Source of the DNA: Rhizomicrobium palustre
GTDB taxonomy: Bacteria; Pseudomonadota; Alphaproteobacteria; Micropepsales; Micropepsaceae
Direction: 5' to 3'
Length of the DNA stretch: 64,000 nucleotides
Assembly: GCF_011761565.1 (NCBI RefSeq)
Contig: NZ_JAASRM010000001.1
Coordinates: 868,139 to 932,138, forward strand
Shown: positions 28,411 through 37,916 of the stretch, one piece after another
How the letters are laid out: each line of letters begins with the position of its first letter
Numbering within the stretch: position 1 is the first letter of the stretch
The notes under the pieces: model-generated
The model's database searches: none
The model's input: the letters and a program-made list of their open reading frames with translations, nothing else
What the model was told of the DNA's origin: nothing
Program-made: the position numbers and the translations under genes

Positions 28411-29778
28411 TTATTTCTTGGTACCACCGCGGAAATCGATATCGCTGTCGGCCATGAGGTAAATGACGCTGGCCCAGGCGGCGACATTCTGTGCCAGCTC
28501 ATCGGGATGCACCACCGCCAGCGTGTCGTCGGCGCTGTGGTGGATGTCGAAATAGCGCGTGGCATCATTGGCGAAATGGATCATCGGCACGCCCGCCTCT
28601 TGCAGCCCTTCGGTATCCGACCCGCCATGGGTGGAAGGCTGGCGCGAGACAATGATGCGCAGCGGCGAGAGCAGCCCCGGCAAAAGCGATGCTTCCGGCG
28701 TACCCAGCGCGCCCTTGGGCAGATCGAGCTTGAAGACATTATCGGCGCCAAGATCGCTTTCGCCCGCGAGCACGATTTTGGGCAGCTCGTCCTTATGCGC
28801 GGCGAGATAGGCTTCCGAGGAACCGCCATTTTCTTCCGAGCCCCAGAACACCACACGAATGCTGCGCTTGGGATGCTTGGGCAATTGGTCGATCAGATGC
28901 GCTGCGGCGGTGGTGATGGCAATGCCCGCGCCATCGTCAATCGCGCCCGTGCCCGGGTCCCAGCTATCGAGATGGCCGCCGATGACAATCACCTCATCCG
29001 GCTTCTCGCTGCCTTTGATCTCGCCGGAGATGTTGAAGAGGGTGGATTTGGCTTTGGTGGTCGATTGCATATTCAAGCGGATGCGCACCGGCCCGCGCGC
29101 CGCCATATTCTCCAGAAGATCGGCATCGGGCACGCCCAGCGCCGCTGCGGGAATGCGAAGGCCCGGCCCACCACTGGTGCCAGTATGAGGAGCACGCGAC
29201 TGGCTAGTCGAAATCGAGCGCACGAGATAGGCGACCGCGCCGCGCTTTGCAGCTTCGCCATCGCCATTGCGCGCGGGAACGGCGGCGCCATAGCCCGAAC
29301 CATCCTGGGTGCGGGTCATGGGTTCATTCACCACCACGATCTTGCCTTTGAAGGTGCCTTCGGGCGCGGCCAGAAGCGCGGCATAGGATTTCAGCACCAC
29401 GACTTCCGCCTCGATGCCCTTCTTCGGCGTCGGCATGGAGCGGCCCAGACCGATGATGGTGAGGGGCTGCGGATAAGGCCCGACGATTTCGGCGCTTTCG
29501 GCGCCGCGCTGCCAGGTATCCTGCAAGAACGTCTCGGTACGGATATTCGTGAAGCCCAGCTCCTTCAGCTTGGCTTCGGCCCAGACTTTCGAGCGCTCAT
29601 AAGCGGGGCTACCAATCGGACGGCCGCCAATCTCGGTGGTGAGAGATTCCAGAACCTTCCAGGCGGTCTGGTCGCCAAGCGCCTTATCGCGCAACTGGGT
29701 GGCGGTGGAGATGTCGGCCGCGTTGAGAGCTGAGGCAAAAACAAGCGCAGCGGCTGAGGCTGAAACGGCGAATTTCAT
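28411..29778 (-). CDS. Secreted M28-family zinc peptidase
   Basis: Predicted periplasmic or exported aminopeptidase of about 455 residues. The signal peptide is MKFAVSASAAALVFASALNA. The di-zinc site is seen as GGHLDSWDPGTGAIDDGAG (His, Asp), WGSEENGGSSEAY (catalytic Glu-Glu), GESDLGADN (Asp) and FDIHHSADD (His). A PA-type insert domain lies around residues 100-240. I chose the ATG at 29778 because the 49 residues before it lack a signal character. It lies next to, and on the same strand as, a LysR gene. Confidence 0.9.
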   Translation of the reverse strand: MKFAVSASAAALVFASALNAADISTATQLRDKALGDQTAWKVLESLTTEIGGRPIGSPAYERSKVWAEAKLKELGFTNIRTETFLQDTWQRGAESAEIVGPYPQPLTIIGLGRSMPTPKKGIEAEVVVLKSYAALLAAPEGTFKGKIVVVNEPMTRTQDGSGYGAAVPARNGDGEAAKRGAVAYLVRSISTSQSRAPHTGTSGGPGLRIPAAALGVPDADLLENMAARGPVRIRLNMQSTTKAKSTLFNISGEIKGSEKPDEVIVIGGHLDSWDPGTGAIDDGAGIAITTAAAHLIDQLPKHPKRSIRVVFWGSEENGGSSEAYLAAHKDELPKIVLAGESDLGADNVFKLDLPKGALGTPEASLLPGLLSPLRIIVSRQPSTHGGSDTEGLQEAGVPMIHFANDATRYFDIHHSADDTLAVVHPDELAQNVAAWASVIYLMADSDIDFRGGTKK

Positions 29779-29852
29779 AAATCGCGATCCGGGAAATGCA
29801 GCGCGAAAGATGGCCTTGAATCGCGCGATCTGTCGATCACTTTCTGTTGAAT

Positions 29853-30731
29853 TCAGACTGCACTTATTTTGCTCAATTGCAGCCAAGCGCGGGCAGCATG
29901 CGGCACATAAGAGCCGCGCCGCCACACCATCGCGATATGATAGTCTGTCTGCGGCTCGGCGAGCGTAATCGCACGCACCAAAGCATGGTCGCGCTGGTCT
30001 GCGATCATCCGCGGCAGAAAGGCGATGCCCATTCCTGCGGCAACCAGCTCGACGATGAAATCCACCTGCCCGCTCTGCACCGAGACATTGGGCTCGAATC
30101 CGTTGCGCTTACAGGCATCCAGAATCACGCGGTTGAGCGCAAAACCCGATTGGAAGAGGATGAAGGGAAGCTCTTTCACATCGACAAGTTTGAGCGAAGG
30201 CCGCTCCACCAAGGGATTGCTCTCCGGCAGCAGCACCACCAAGGGCTCGCGGCGCAGCTCCTGCCAATCGAATTCCTGCGACACCGGCAGAAGCGAGGCG
30301 ATGAGGTCTAGCTCGCCCGCGCGCAACAGATCTTCCAGCATGCCCGAACCATGCTCGACGAGATTTATCTCGATCTGGGGATAGCGGCTGCGATAGGCCG
30401 CGAAGACCGGCGCGAAGAGGGTGGCAGTGCCAAGCGGCGGCAATCCCAAACGCAAGACGCCGCGTTTCACACCGCGCAGATCATCGAGTTCTGAGAGCAG
30501 CGCATCGCGCTCCGCCAGAATGCGCCGGGCGCGGACATAGACGATCTCGCCCGCCGCGGTGAGGCTCGACTTATGTCCCTGGCGGTTGAGCAGCGGCACC
30601 CCGAGTTCATCTTCCAACTGCTTGATGGCTTTGGAGACAGCGGACTGGGTGGCGAAGATGGTTTCGGCCGCGCGGGAAAATCCGCCTTGGCGCACGACTT
30701 CGACAAAGGCCCTAAGTGTCCGGATTTCCAT
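29853..30731 (-). CDS. LysR-family transcription regulator
   Basis: A 292-residue regulator with the N-terminal helix-turn-helix (GGFSRAAETIFATQSAVSKAI, shown in part) and a LysR substrate-binding domain. It is divergent from the FUSC exporter gene with 114 bases between them, the usual arrangement for a LysR protein and its target (as in aaeR/aaeB). A T-N-A palindrome overlaps its own start region. The effector is unknown; aromatic acids are possible by analogy. Confidence 0.9.
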   Translation of the reverse strand: MEIRTLRAFVEVVRQGGFSRAAETIFATQSAVSKAIKQLEDELGVPLLNRQGHKSSLTAAGEIVYVRARRILAERDALLSELDDLRGVKRGVLRLGLPPLGTATLFAPVFAAYRSRYPQIEINLVEHGSGMLEDLLRAGELDLIASLLPVSQEFDWQELRREPLVVLLPESNPLVERPSLKLVDVKELPFILFQSGFALNRVILDACKRNGFEPNVSVQSGQVDFIVELVAAGMGIAFLPRMIADQRDHALVRAITLAEPQTDYHIAMVWRRGSYVPHAARAWLQLSKISAV

Positions 30732-30737
30732 GACTAT

Positions 30738-30753
30738 TCCATATCAGAATGGA
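30738..30753. promoter_or_regulatory. Putative LysR box
   Basis: TCCAT (30738-30742) and ATGGA (30749-30753) form an inverted repeat with the T-N14-A outline of LysR sites, 7 bases from the lysR start codon and facing the FUSC gene. Confidence 0.4.
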
Positions 30754-30845
30754 CCTCATTCCAACAAGTCGTTTTTGTCATGATACGTTTTGAGGAATAA
30801 TCGCTCGCAAGAGTTGGCCGGGGGGCCGCGTGAGAGTGAAGTAAA

Positions 30846-32876
30846 GTGTCCTATAGCCTGACCCTGGAAAGCCCCTGGACCACCCGTTTCGCCCGCTGGC
30901 TGCAGACGCGCTCCTTTGCCTTTGAAATCGAGCGCTTAGGCGTTGCCGAAGGGCTGCGCGCCGCGACCGCGGTGGCCGGTATGGTCTGGGTCAGCCAGAT
31001 TGCCCATGAGCCGCTTTTCGCCTGGGGCGCCTTTGCCGCCTTCTGGACCTGCCTCGCCGATCCGGGCGGCTCCAACCGCTTGCGCCTGCAGGTGATGGTG
31101 GCCTTCGCGGCTGTCGGCGCGGTGGTGGCGGCCTCCATCTCCACCCTGGCCGGGATTGGCGTCAGCGTGGCGGCGCCCGTTCTCTTCGCCGTAGTGCTGG
31201 TGTGCATGCAGGCGCGCGTTTTCGGCTCGCATTTCGGCTTGGCTGGCGTTCTCGCCGCCGTGGTCGCGGTGGTGGCTGTGGACTATCCCAACCCGCCGGG
31301 CAATGCGTTGAAGCTTGCCTCCATCTTCTTGATCGGCTGCCTTTGGGCCATGGCGCTGTGCCTTGTTTTGTGGCGGGTGCATCCCCATCGCCCGGCGCGG
31401 CGCGCCATCGCGGCAGTCTATCGCGACCTTGGCTATATGATCGCGGACTTAGAAGCGGTCTGCCGCGGCGAGGCGCATGCCAATGACCATCGCCATGCCG
31501 AACATCGCCGCGCCTTGCGCGCGACCATCGAGCGGGCGCGTTCCACCATCGGCCATATCGCGGCGGGGCATAGGAATGGCGCCGCGCGGCGCGGCCTCAC
31601 CGCCTGGATCGATGGCGGCGACCGTTTGTTCGCAGGCCTGATCGCGCTCGAATATGAGGTCGAAGAGCGCCCCGATCAGAACGATTTTCCGGTGATGGCG
31701 GATTTGCTCGCCCCTCTGCCCGCGCTGATCAATGAACTGGCGCATCAGGCGCAGAGCAAGAATCCCGATTGGAGCCTGATCGAAGACGGCGTGCGCCAGC
31801 TTCGCAGCTTTGCTGGCAAGACCGAGGGGCTTTATGGCCGCGTCGCGACCTATTGGGCCGAGGCGTTGCAGGATGTGATGGCGGGCTGGCAGAACCGCAC
31901 CGCCTGGGATGACGAAAAAGGTGCTGCCGCGAAGTTCCGCTTGCAGCAGCCCGCGGCCACCGCGCGCCATGCCTTGCGCGTCGCCGTGGCGGTGATCATC
32001 GCTTATGGCCTCAGCGTCGTGTTGCGCCTGCCCTATTCTTACTGGGCGACCATGGCGGTGGTGGTGGTGATGCAGCCTTCGGCGACAACCACATGGCCGC
32101 GCATGCTGGAACGCGTGCTCGGCTCGATCTTCGGTGGCGTGCTGGCGGCTGCGCTATGGCTGTTGGCGCCGAGCCCGGCCGTGCTGGCGCTGGTGGTGTT
32201 CCCCTTGGCTGCTGGCTGCATTGCCTTTCGCTCAGTGAACTACACCCTGCATGTTTTGTTTTTGACACCGCTCTTTGTGCTGGTGGCCGATCTGATCGAC
32301 CCCGGCCATGGCACCGGCATTGCGATGTCGCGCGCCCTCAACAATGTGCTCGGCAGTGTGCTGGGTTTCGTGGCTTGCCTCGCCTTCTGGCCGGAACAGG
32401 AAAAGCAGCCCTTCGCCGCCAAGCTGGCCGAAGCGGTGGAGGCCAATTTCGCTTATGCCGCGCTTGCCGCTGATCCCTTAGCTGAAACCGAAGCTCTGGA
32501 AGCGGCCCGGCGCAAGGCCGGTATCGCCACCAGCGCCGCCGAAATCATCCGTGAACGGATGGTGCTGGAAGGCCGCCGTGGTCAGGGCCGCTTGAACGAA
32601 GCCGCGGGGCTTCTCTCGGCGCTGCGCCGCCTGGCTGGTGCCAGCACCGCCGCCTGGCTGTCGCAAGACCCGAGCCGGGGCGGCGCGCCGCGCTATCGCG
32701 CGCTGCAGCAGGATCTGGTCTTCATGGTGCGCGATCCCTCCGCGCCCGTGCCGCGCTCTTTGTGGGACGGATTTCGCACCGGCAGCCAGCTCGAGAAAGC
32801 CACCTTGGCAACTATCCGCGCCAGCTTCGCTTATGCCCTTGCGCGGGCAAGAATGGTGGAAGCGAAAGCGGCATAA
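30846..32876 (+). CDS. FUSC-family exporter (AaeB/YccC-like)
   Basis: A 676-residue inner-membrane protein with two sets of about five to six membrane segments (residues 25-170 and 375-515), each followed by a long soluble helical region. The second set contains YGLSVVLRLPYSYWATMAVV and the FUSC-type RVLGSIFGGVLAA. Relatives export aromatic carboxylic acids. It starts with GTG at 30846, preceded by a GAGAGTGAAG purine stretch. The divergent LysR gene probably controls it. No periplasmic adaptor gene is nearby. Confidence 0.85.
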   Translation: MSYSLTLESPWTTRFARWLQTRSFAFEIERLGVAEGLRAATAVAGMVWVSQIAHEPLFAWGAFAAFWTCLADPGGSNRLRLQVMVAFAAVGAVVAASISTLAGIGVSVAAPVLFAVVLVCMQARVFGSHFGLAGVLAAVVAVVAVDYPNPPGNALKLASIFLIGCLWAMALCLVLWRVHPHRPARRAIAAVYRDLGYMIADLEAVCRGEAHANDHRHAEHRRALRATIERARSTIGHIAAGHRNGAARRGLTAWIDGGDRLFAGLIALEYEVEERPDQNDFPVMADLLAPLPALINELAHQAQSKNPDWSLIEDGVRQLRSFAGKTEGLYGRVATYWAEALQDVMAGWQNRTAWDDEKGAAAKFRLQQPAATARHALRVAVAVIIAYGLSVVLRLPYSYWATMAVVVVMQPSATTTWPRMLERVLGSIFGGVLAAALWLLAPSPAVLALVVFPLAAGCIAFRSVNYTLHVLFLTPLFVLVADLIDPGHGTGIAMSRALNNVLGSVLGFVACLAFWPEQEKQPFAAKLAEAVEANFAYAALAADPLAETEALEAARRKAGIATSAAEIIRERMVLEGRRGQGRLNEAAGLLSALRRLAGASTAAWLSQDPSRGGAPRYRALQQDLVFMVRDPSAPVPRSLWDGFRTGSQLEKATLATIRASFAYALARARMVEAKAA

Positions 32877-32888
32877 TACCCAAAACAA

Positions 32889-32914
32889 AAAGGCGGCCCC
32901 GAAGAGCCGCCTTT
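32889..32914 (+). terminator. Terminator of the FUSC gene
   Basis: AAAGGCGGC pairs with GCCGCCTTT over 9 bases with an 8-base loop, 12 bases after the FUSC stop. The stem ends in TTT. Confidence 0.75.
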
Positions 32915-32922
32915 AAACCTCA

Positions 32923-33067
32923 CTGTCATCCCGGCCAAGCGATCTTTGCGAAGCGAAGAGAGCGCAGAGCCGGGACCTACTTCAACACCGACCAGGTTTC
33001 AGAGTGGGTCCCGGATCGCGCCCATGTGCCAGATTCGATGACCTTGCAGGGCGCGTCCAGGATGACA
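32923..33067. repeat. Dispersed palindromic repeat, copy 1
   Basis: About 145 bases bounded by TGTCATCCCGG and CAGGATGACA. Inner segments such as CAGAGCCGGGACC and GGATCGCGCCCATGT are shared with the copy at 38788-38929. It fills the space between the convergent FUSC and ilvC genes. Confidence 0.8.
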
Positions 33068-33071
33068 ATTT

Positions 33072-34160
<1,089 letters not shown>

Positions 34161-34201
34161 CTACGCCTTCGGCTTCGACGGGGCAAGCAAACCCGGAGGG
34201 G

Positions 34202-34374
34202 CGAAATTTTCTTACCTCCCCCTCGCGGGGAGGTCGGAGAGCGAAGCGATCCGGGTGGGGGGCTTTCGTTGCCAGCCACCCCCGCCCGAAATTTCCGCGC
34301 ACTCCATCATTCAACACATCCGGCAACGCCAAGCGCGGCGCGGAAATTTCGACCTCCCCGCAAGGGGGAGGTTA
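34202..34374. repeat. Inverted pair of GC-rich palindromic elements
   Basis: One arm contains ACCTCCCCCTCGCGGGGAGGT (34214-34234) and the other, inverted, GACCTCCCCGCAAGGGGGAGG (34351-34371), each itself a hairpin. AAATTTCC stretches flank the inner sides. The pair lies between ilvC and ilvN and could terminate or slow transcription there. Confidence 0.75.
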
Positions 34375-34381
34375 AAAGTGG

Positions 34382-34900
34382 TTACATCGGGTCCGGTCCC
34401 CGCGAAATCGCGGCGACGCCGGTGCGGGAGACTTCCACCAGGCCCAAAGGCCGCATCAGATCGACGAAATTGTTGATCTTGTCGGGATTACCCGTGATCT
34501 CGAAAACGAAAGAGCTGTGCGTCGTATCGACGGGCCGCGCGCGAAAAGCATCGGCAATGCGCAAGGCTTCGACGCGCTTCTCGCCCGTGCCCGCCACCTT
34601 TACCAGCGCCATTTCGCGCGCGATGGAGGGCTTATCGACCGACCAATCGACGACGCGCTGCACCGGCACCAGGCGGCCGATCTGGGCGCGTATCTGTTCG
34701 AGGATTTCCGGCGTGCCCGAGGTGACGATGGTGATGCGCGAAGTGTGCACCGCGGAATCAACTTCGGCCACCGTCAGGCTTTCGATATTGTAGCCGCGCC
34801 CCGAAAACAGGCCCACGACGCGCGCCAGAACACCCGCTTCGTTATCGACCAGCACCGCAAAAGTGTGGCGTTCGATTCTTTGTCCGTTACCGTTTGTCAT
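34382..34900 (-). CDS. ilvN: Acetolactate synthase small subunit
   Basis: Regulatory subunit that gives valine feedback to IlvB. The N-terminal ACT domain (FAVLVDNEAGVLARVVGLFSGRGYNIE, seen in residues 10-40) and the C-terminal ALS_ss domain (about 95-165) are complete in 172 residues. It follows ilvB by 121 bases that contain two palindromes. Confidence 0.96.
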   Translation of the reverse strand: MTNGNGQRIERHTFAVLVDNEAGVLARVVGLFSGRGYNIESLTVAEVDSAVHTSRITIVTSGTPEILEQIRAQIGRLVPVQRVVDWSVDKPSIAREMALVKVAGTGEKRVEALRIADAFRARPVDTTHSSFVFEITGNPDKINNFVDLMRPLGLVEVSRTGVAAISRGPDPM

Positions 34901-34945
34901 TCTTCGTGGACTTTCAAATTTGACACGAGGGCGTTCCCCCTCACC

Positions 34946-35010
34946 CGGTTTTCCTAAGACTTACTGCGTAAGCCTAAGGAAAACCGCCCTCTCCCCCGGA
35001 GGGGAGAGGG
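34946..35010. repeat. Two adjacent palindromes between ilvB and ilvN
   Basis: CGGTTTTCCT...AGGAAAACCG (34946-34986) is a nearly perfect palindrome with arms of about 20 bases. It is followed directly by CCCTCTCCCC/GGGGAGAGGG (34987-35010). Possible roles are RNA stabilisation or partial termination inside the operon. Confidence 0.7.
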
Positions 35011-35021
35011 GAGTTGTTTCT

Positions 35022-36794
35022 TCAAACCAGCATCTTGCCAGCGTCGGAGACCTCGTGGTCTTCCGCATCGCAGAGCAGCATTTCGTTATGGGCGGCGCCC
35101 GAGGGGATCATGGGATAGCAATTTTCCTTTTGATCCACGACGCAATCGAACAGCACCGGACGCTTCACATCGATCATCTTCAGGATCGCGGCATCAAGCT
35201 CGTCAGGATGCTGAGCGCGGATACCGACGCAGTTAAAGGCTTCGGCCAGCTTGACGAAATCCGGTAGCGTCTCGGAATAGGAATGCGAATAGCGTCCGCC
35301 ATGTAAGAGCTGCTGCCATTGGCGCACCATGCCGAGATAGCGATTGTTCAGGATGAAAATCTTGATCGGCAAATTGTACTGCACCGCCGTCGCCATTTCC
35401 TGCATGGTCATCTGCACGCTGCCTTCGCCCGCGATGTCGATCACGAGGCTGTCGGGATGGGCCATCTGCACGCCCATGGCAGCGGGGAGGCCATAGCCCA
35501 TGGTGCCGAGACCGCCGGAGGTCATCCAGCGATTGGGCTGTTCGAATTTGAAGCGCTGGGCCGCCCACATCTGATGCTGGCCGACTTCGGTGGTGATGTA
35601 AGTGTCGCGATTCTTGGTCAGCTCATAAAGCCGGTCGATAGCGTATTGCGGCTTGATCAGCTTGTCGGAGTTCTTGAAGTTCAGGCACTTCACGGCACGC
35701 CAGCGCTCGATCTGCTCCCACCATTCGCCGAGCGCCTTCTTATCGGCTTTGCAGTGGCGCTCTTTCCAGAGATTGACCATCGCGGAAATCGCGGCATCGG
35801 CATCGGCCACGATCGGCAGATCGACGCGGATGTTCTTGTTGATCTGCGAGGGATCGATATCGAGATGGATCTTCTTGGAGCCGGGCGAGAAGGCATCGAT
35901 GCGGCCCGTGACGCGATCATCGAAGCGCACGCCAAGCCCGATCATCAGATCGCAATCATGCATGGCGTTATTGGCTTCGACAGTACCGTGCATGCCGAGC
36001 ATGCCGAGCCATTTGTCGCCCGAGGCCGGATAAGCGCCCAGGCCCATCAGGGTGGAGGTGACGGGAAAGCCGGTGAGTTCGACCAGCTCGCGCAGGGCTT
36101 CGGAGGCTTTGGGGCCAGCGTTGATGACGCCGCCGCCGGTATAAAAAATCGGCCGCTTGGCGGCTGCCATCATCGCCACGGCTTGCGCAATGGCGGTGGG
36201 ATCGGGCGCATAAGCCGGGCGGTAGGTCCGATGCACCACGGTATCCGGGCCGATGTAAGAGCCTTTTTTGAACTGGATGTCTTTGGGGATATCGATCACC
36301 ACCGGGCCGGGGCGACCGGTCGTGGCGATCTGGAAAGCCTCATGCATGATGCGCGGCAGATCGGCGATGTCCTTCACCAGCCAGTTATGCTTGGTGCAGG
36401 GACGTGTGATGCCAACAGTATCGCATTCCTGAAAAGCATCGGTGCCGATGAGATGAGTGGCGACCTGCCCCGTCAACACGACGAGCGGAATGGAATCGAG
36501 CAGCGCATCGGCGAGGCCGGTGACGGCATTGGTGGCGCCGGGGCCTGAGGTGACGAGCGCCACGCCGCATTTGCCGGTGGAGCGGGCATAGCCTTCGGCG
36601 GCGTGGATGGCGCCCTGCTCATGACGGACGAGGACGTGAATAAGATCGTTGGCCGCGAATAGCGCATCGTAAATCGGAAGCACCGCCCCGCCGGGATAGC
36701 CGAAAATATGCTCGACACCATGATCCTTGAGCGCCTGGATGACCATTTCGGCGCCGGTCATAGTCTGGGTTTCGTGGCTCATCGTCTTGTCCAT
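35022..36794 (-). CDS. ilvB: Acetolactate synthase large subunit
   Basis: Thiamine-diphosphate enzyme that condenses pyruvate units to acetolactate, first common step of branched-chain amino acid synthesis. At 590 residues it is full length. Visible features are FGYPGGAVLPIYDAL, the catalytic Glu region (HEQGAIHAAEGYARSTG), and the ThDP-binding GEGSVQMTMQEMATAVQYN. It is preceded by a leader peptide and attenuator hairpins and followed by ilvN and ilvC. Confidence 0.97.
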   Translation of the reverse strand: MDKTMSHETQTMTGAEMVIQALKDHGVEHIFGYPGGAVLPIYDALFAANDLIHVLVRHEQGAIHAAEGYARSTGKCGVALVTSGPGATNAVTGLADALLDSIPLVVLTGQVATHLIGTDAFQECDTVGITRPCTKHNWLVKDIADLPRIMHEAFQIATTGRPGPVVIDIPKDIQFKKGSYIGPDTVVHRTYRPAYAPDPTAIAQAVAMMAAAKRPIFYTGGGVINAGPKASEALRELVELTGFPVTSTLMGLGAYPASGDKWLGMLGMHGTVEANNAMHDCDLMIGLGVRFDDRVTGRIDAFSPGSKKIHLDIDPSQINKNIRVDLPIVADADAAISAMVNLWKERHCKADKKALGEWWEQIERWRAVKCLNFKNSDKLIKPQYAIDRLYELTKNRDTYITTEVGQHQMWAAQRFKFEQPNRWMTSGGLGTMGYGLPAAMGVQMAHPDSLVIDIAGEGSVQMTMQEMATAVQYNLPIKIFILNNRYLGMVRQWQQLLHGGRYSHSYSETLPDFVKLAEAFNCVGIRAQHPDELDAAILKMIDVKRPVLFDCVVDQKENCYPMIPSGAAHNEMLLCDAEDHEVSDAGKMLV

Positions 36795-36836
36795 ATCTTT
36801 TACGGGTATTCAGCTAGCGAGACGGTAGAAAAGCGA

Positions 36837-36856
36837 AAGGGGCGTTGCCGCCCCTT
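36837..36856 (-). terminator. Attenuator terminator of ilvB
   Basis: On the minus strand AAGGGGCG and CGCCCCTT form an 8-base stem with a GCAA loop, followed by TCGCTTTTCT. It ends about 42 bases before ilvB. Upstream, arms of a large competing hairpin (AAGCCGC...GCGGCTT enclosing CCGGTTGGG...CCCAATCCGG, about 36861-36907) overlap the leader-peptide frame, as expected for a pause structure. Confidence 0.8.
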
Positions 36857-36883
36857 CAGGTAAAAGCCGCTGTCCGGATTGGG

Positions 36884-36934
36884 TCATTCCCAACCGGGTC
36901 GCGGCTTCCGAATAAGTACGAGCACGTTCTTCAA
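36884..36934 (-). CDS. ilvL: Branched-chain leader peptide of ilvB
   Basis: A 16-residue frame starting at TTG, (M)KNVLVLIRKPRPGWE, with GAGGA eight bases before it. Residues 4-8 are Val-Leu-Val-Leu-Ile, the products of the pathway. It starts 27 bases after a good -10 box and its stop falls in the loop of the pause hairpin, upstream of an intrinsic terminator. Stalling at these codons would let ilvB be transcribed. Attenuation of ilvBN is known in Caulobacter, from memory. Confidence 0.8.
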   Translation of the reverse strand: MKNVLVLIRKPRPGWE

Positions 36935-36960
36935 GGCAGATTCCTCGTTTAGTGGGCGGC

Positions 36961-36989
36961 AAAATATGGGTGTACGGGGCCGTCGTCAA
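36961..36989 (-). promoter_or_regulatory. Promoter of the ilvB leader
   Basis: TTGACG (36984-36989) and TATTTT (36961-36966) on the minus strand are separated by exactly 17 bases. The -35 box lies just beyond the end of miaA. Confidence 0.75.
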
Positions 36990-36995
36990 GCAATT

Positions 36996-37916
36996 TTAGG
37001 CGAGTACTTGTCGCACGCTTGACATAATATTACTCATGCTTGTGGGCGGCACCCAATCCCAATCAGCCATACGGTGCCGAAACCAGGTCACCTGCCGCTT
37101 GGCAAATTGGCGGGTGGCGGTGACCGCCAGGGTGATCGCATCTTCGCGCGGCAGTTCACCGGTTTGAAGGGCCCAGAGCTCACGAAGCCCTAAGACTTTC
37201 GCGGCAGGAAGCGTCGGATCGAGGCCTTTGAGCCGTGCCGCCTCCTCTAGCGCGCCGGTTTCGAGCATGTGCAGGAAGCGGATGCGGATACGCTCGCGCA
37301 ACTCGAAACGCTCGATATCAAGGACGAAACGGGCGAGCCGCGCCCCCGCAAGAACGGGTTTTCCTGCCTCTTTCTGCCAGCCCGAAAGCGGTCGCCCGGT
37401 GGCTTCCAAGACTTCCCAAGCGCGCAATACCCGCTGGGGATCGGTGGGGCGAAGGCCGGCGGCGGTTTCGGGGTCCTTGGCCATCAGCTCGGCATGCAGC
37501 CCCGCAACGCCTAATGCCTGAAGCCGGTCGCGTGCCGCCTCGCGGATATCGGCGGGAACCGCGGGGATCTCGGCAAGGCCATCGGTCAGGGCCGCGAAAT
37601 AAAGCCCGGTACCACCAACAAAGATGGGAAGCTGTCCGGCCGCGCGTGCTTCGTTCAGCGCTCTGGTGGCATCGATCTGATAACGCCCCACCGAATAGCG
37701 CTCCTCCGCGCCGACATGGCCGTACAGCGTGTGAGGAACGCGCGCCTCGTCCGCAGCGCTGGGGCGCGCCGAGAGGACCGACAACTCAGAATAGACCTGC
37801 ATGGAATCGGCATTGATAACGACGCCGCCCAATTCCTCAGCCAGTGCCAGCGCCAGCGCCGACTTGCCGCTGGCGGTGGGGCCTGCAATAAGCACGGCAT
37901 CGAAGGGATCACCCAA
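36996..37916 (-). CDS. miaA: tRNA dimethylallyltransferase
   Basis: Adds dimethylallyl to A37 of tRNAs reading UNN codons. The 306-residue protein has the P-loop AGPTASGKSA (about 11-20), the DSMQVYSEL motif and PTDPQRVLRAWEV. The start codon is TTG at 37916, supported by AGGAG at normal spacing. Its first base is shared with the start codon of divergent serB, so each gene's promoter must lie within the other's coding region. Confidence 0.94.
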   Translation of the reverse strand: MGDPFDAVLIAGPTASGKSALALALAEELGGVVINADSMQVYSELSVLSARPSAADEARVPHTLYGHVGAEERYSVGRYQIDATRALNEARAAGQLPIFVGGTGLYFAALTDGLAEIPAVPADIREAARDRLQALGVAGLHAELMAKDPETAAGLRPTDPQRVLRAWEVLEATGRPLSGWQKEAGKPVLAGARLARFVLDIERFELRERIRIRFLHMLETGALEEAARLKGLDPTLPAAKVLGLRELWALQTGELPREDAITLAVTATRQFAKRQVTWFRHRMADWDWVPPTSMSNIMSSVRQVLA

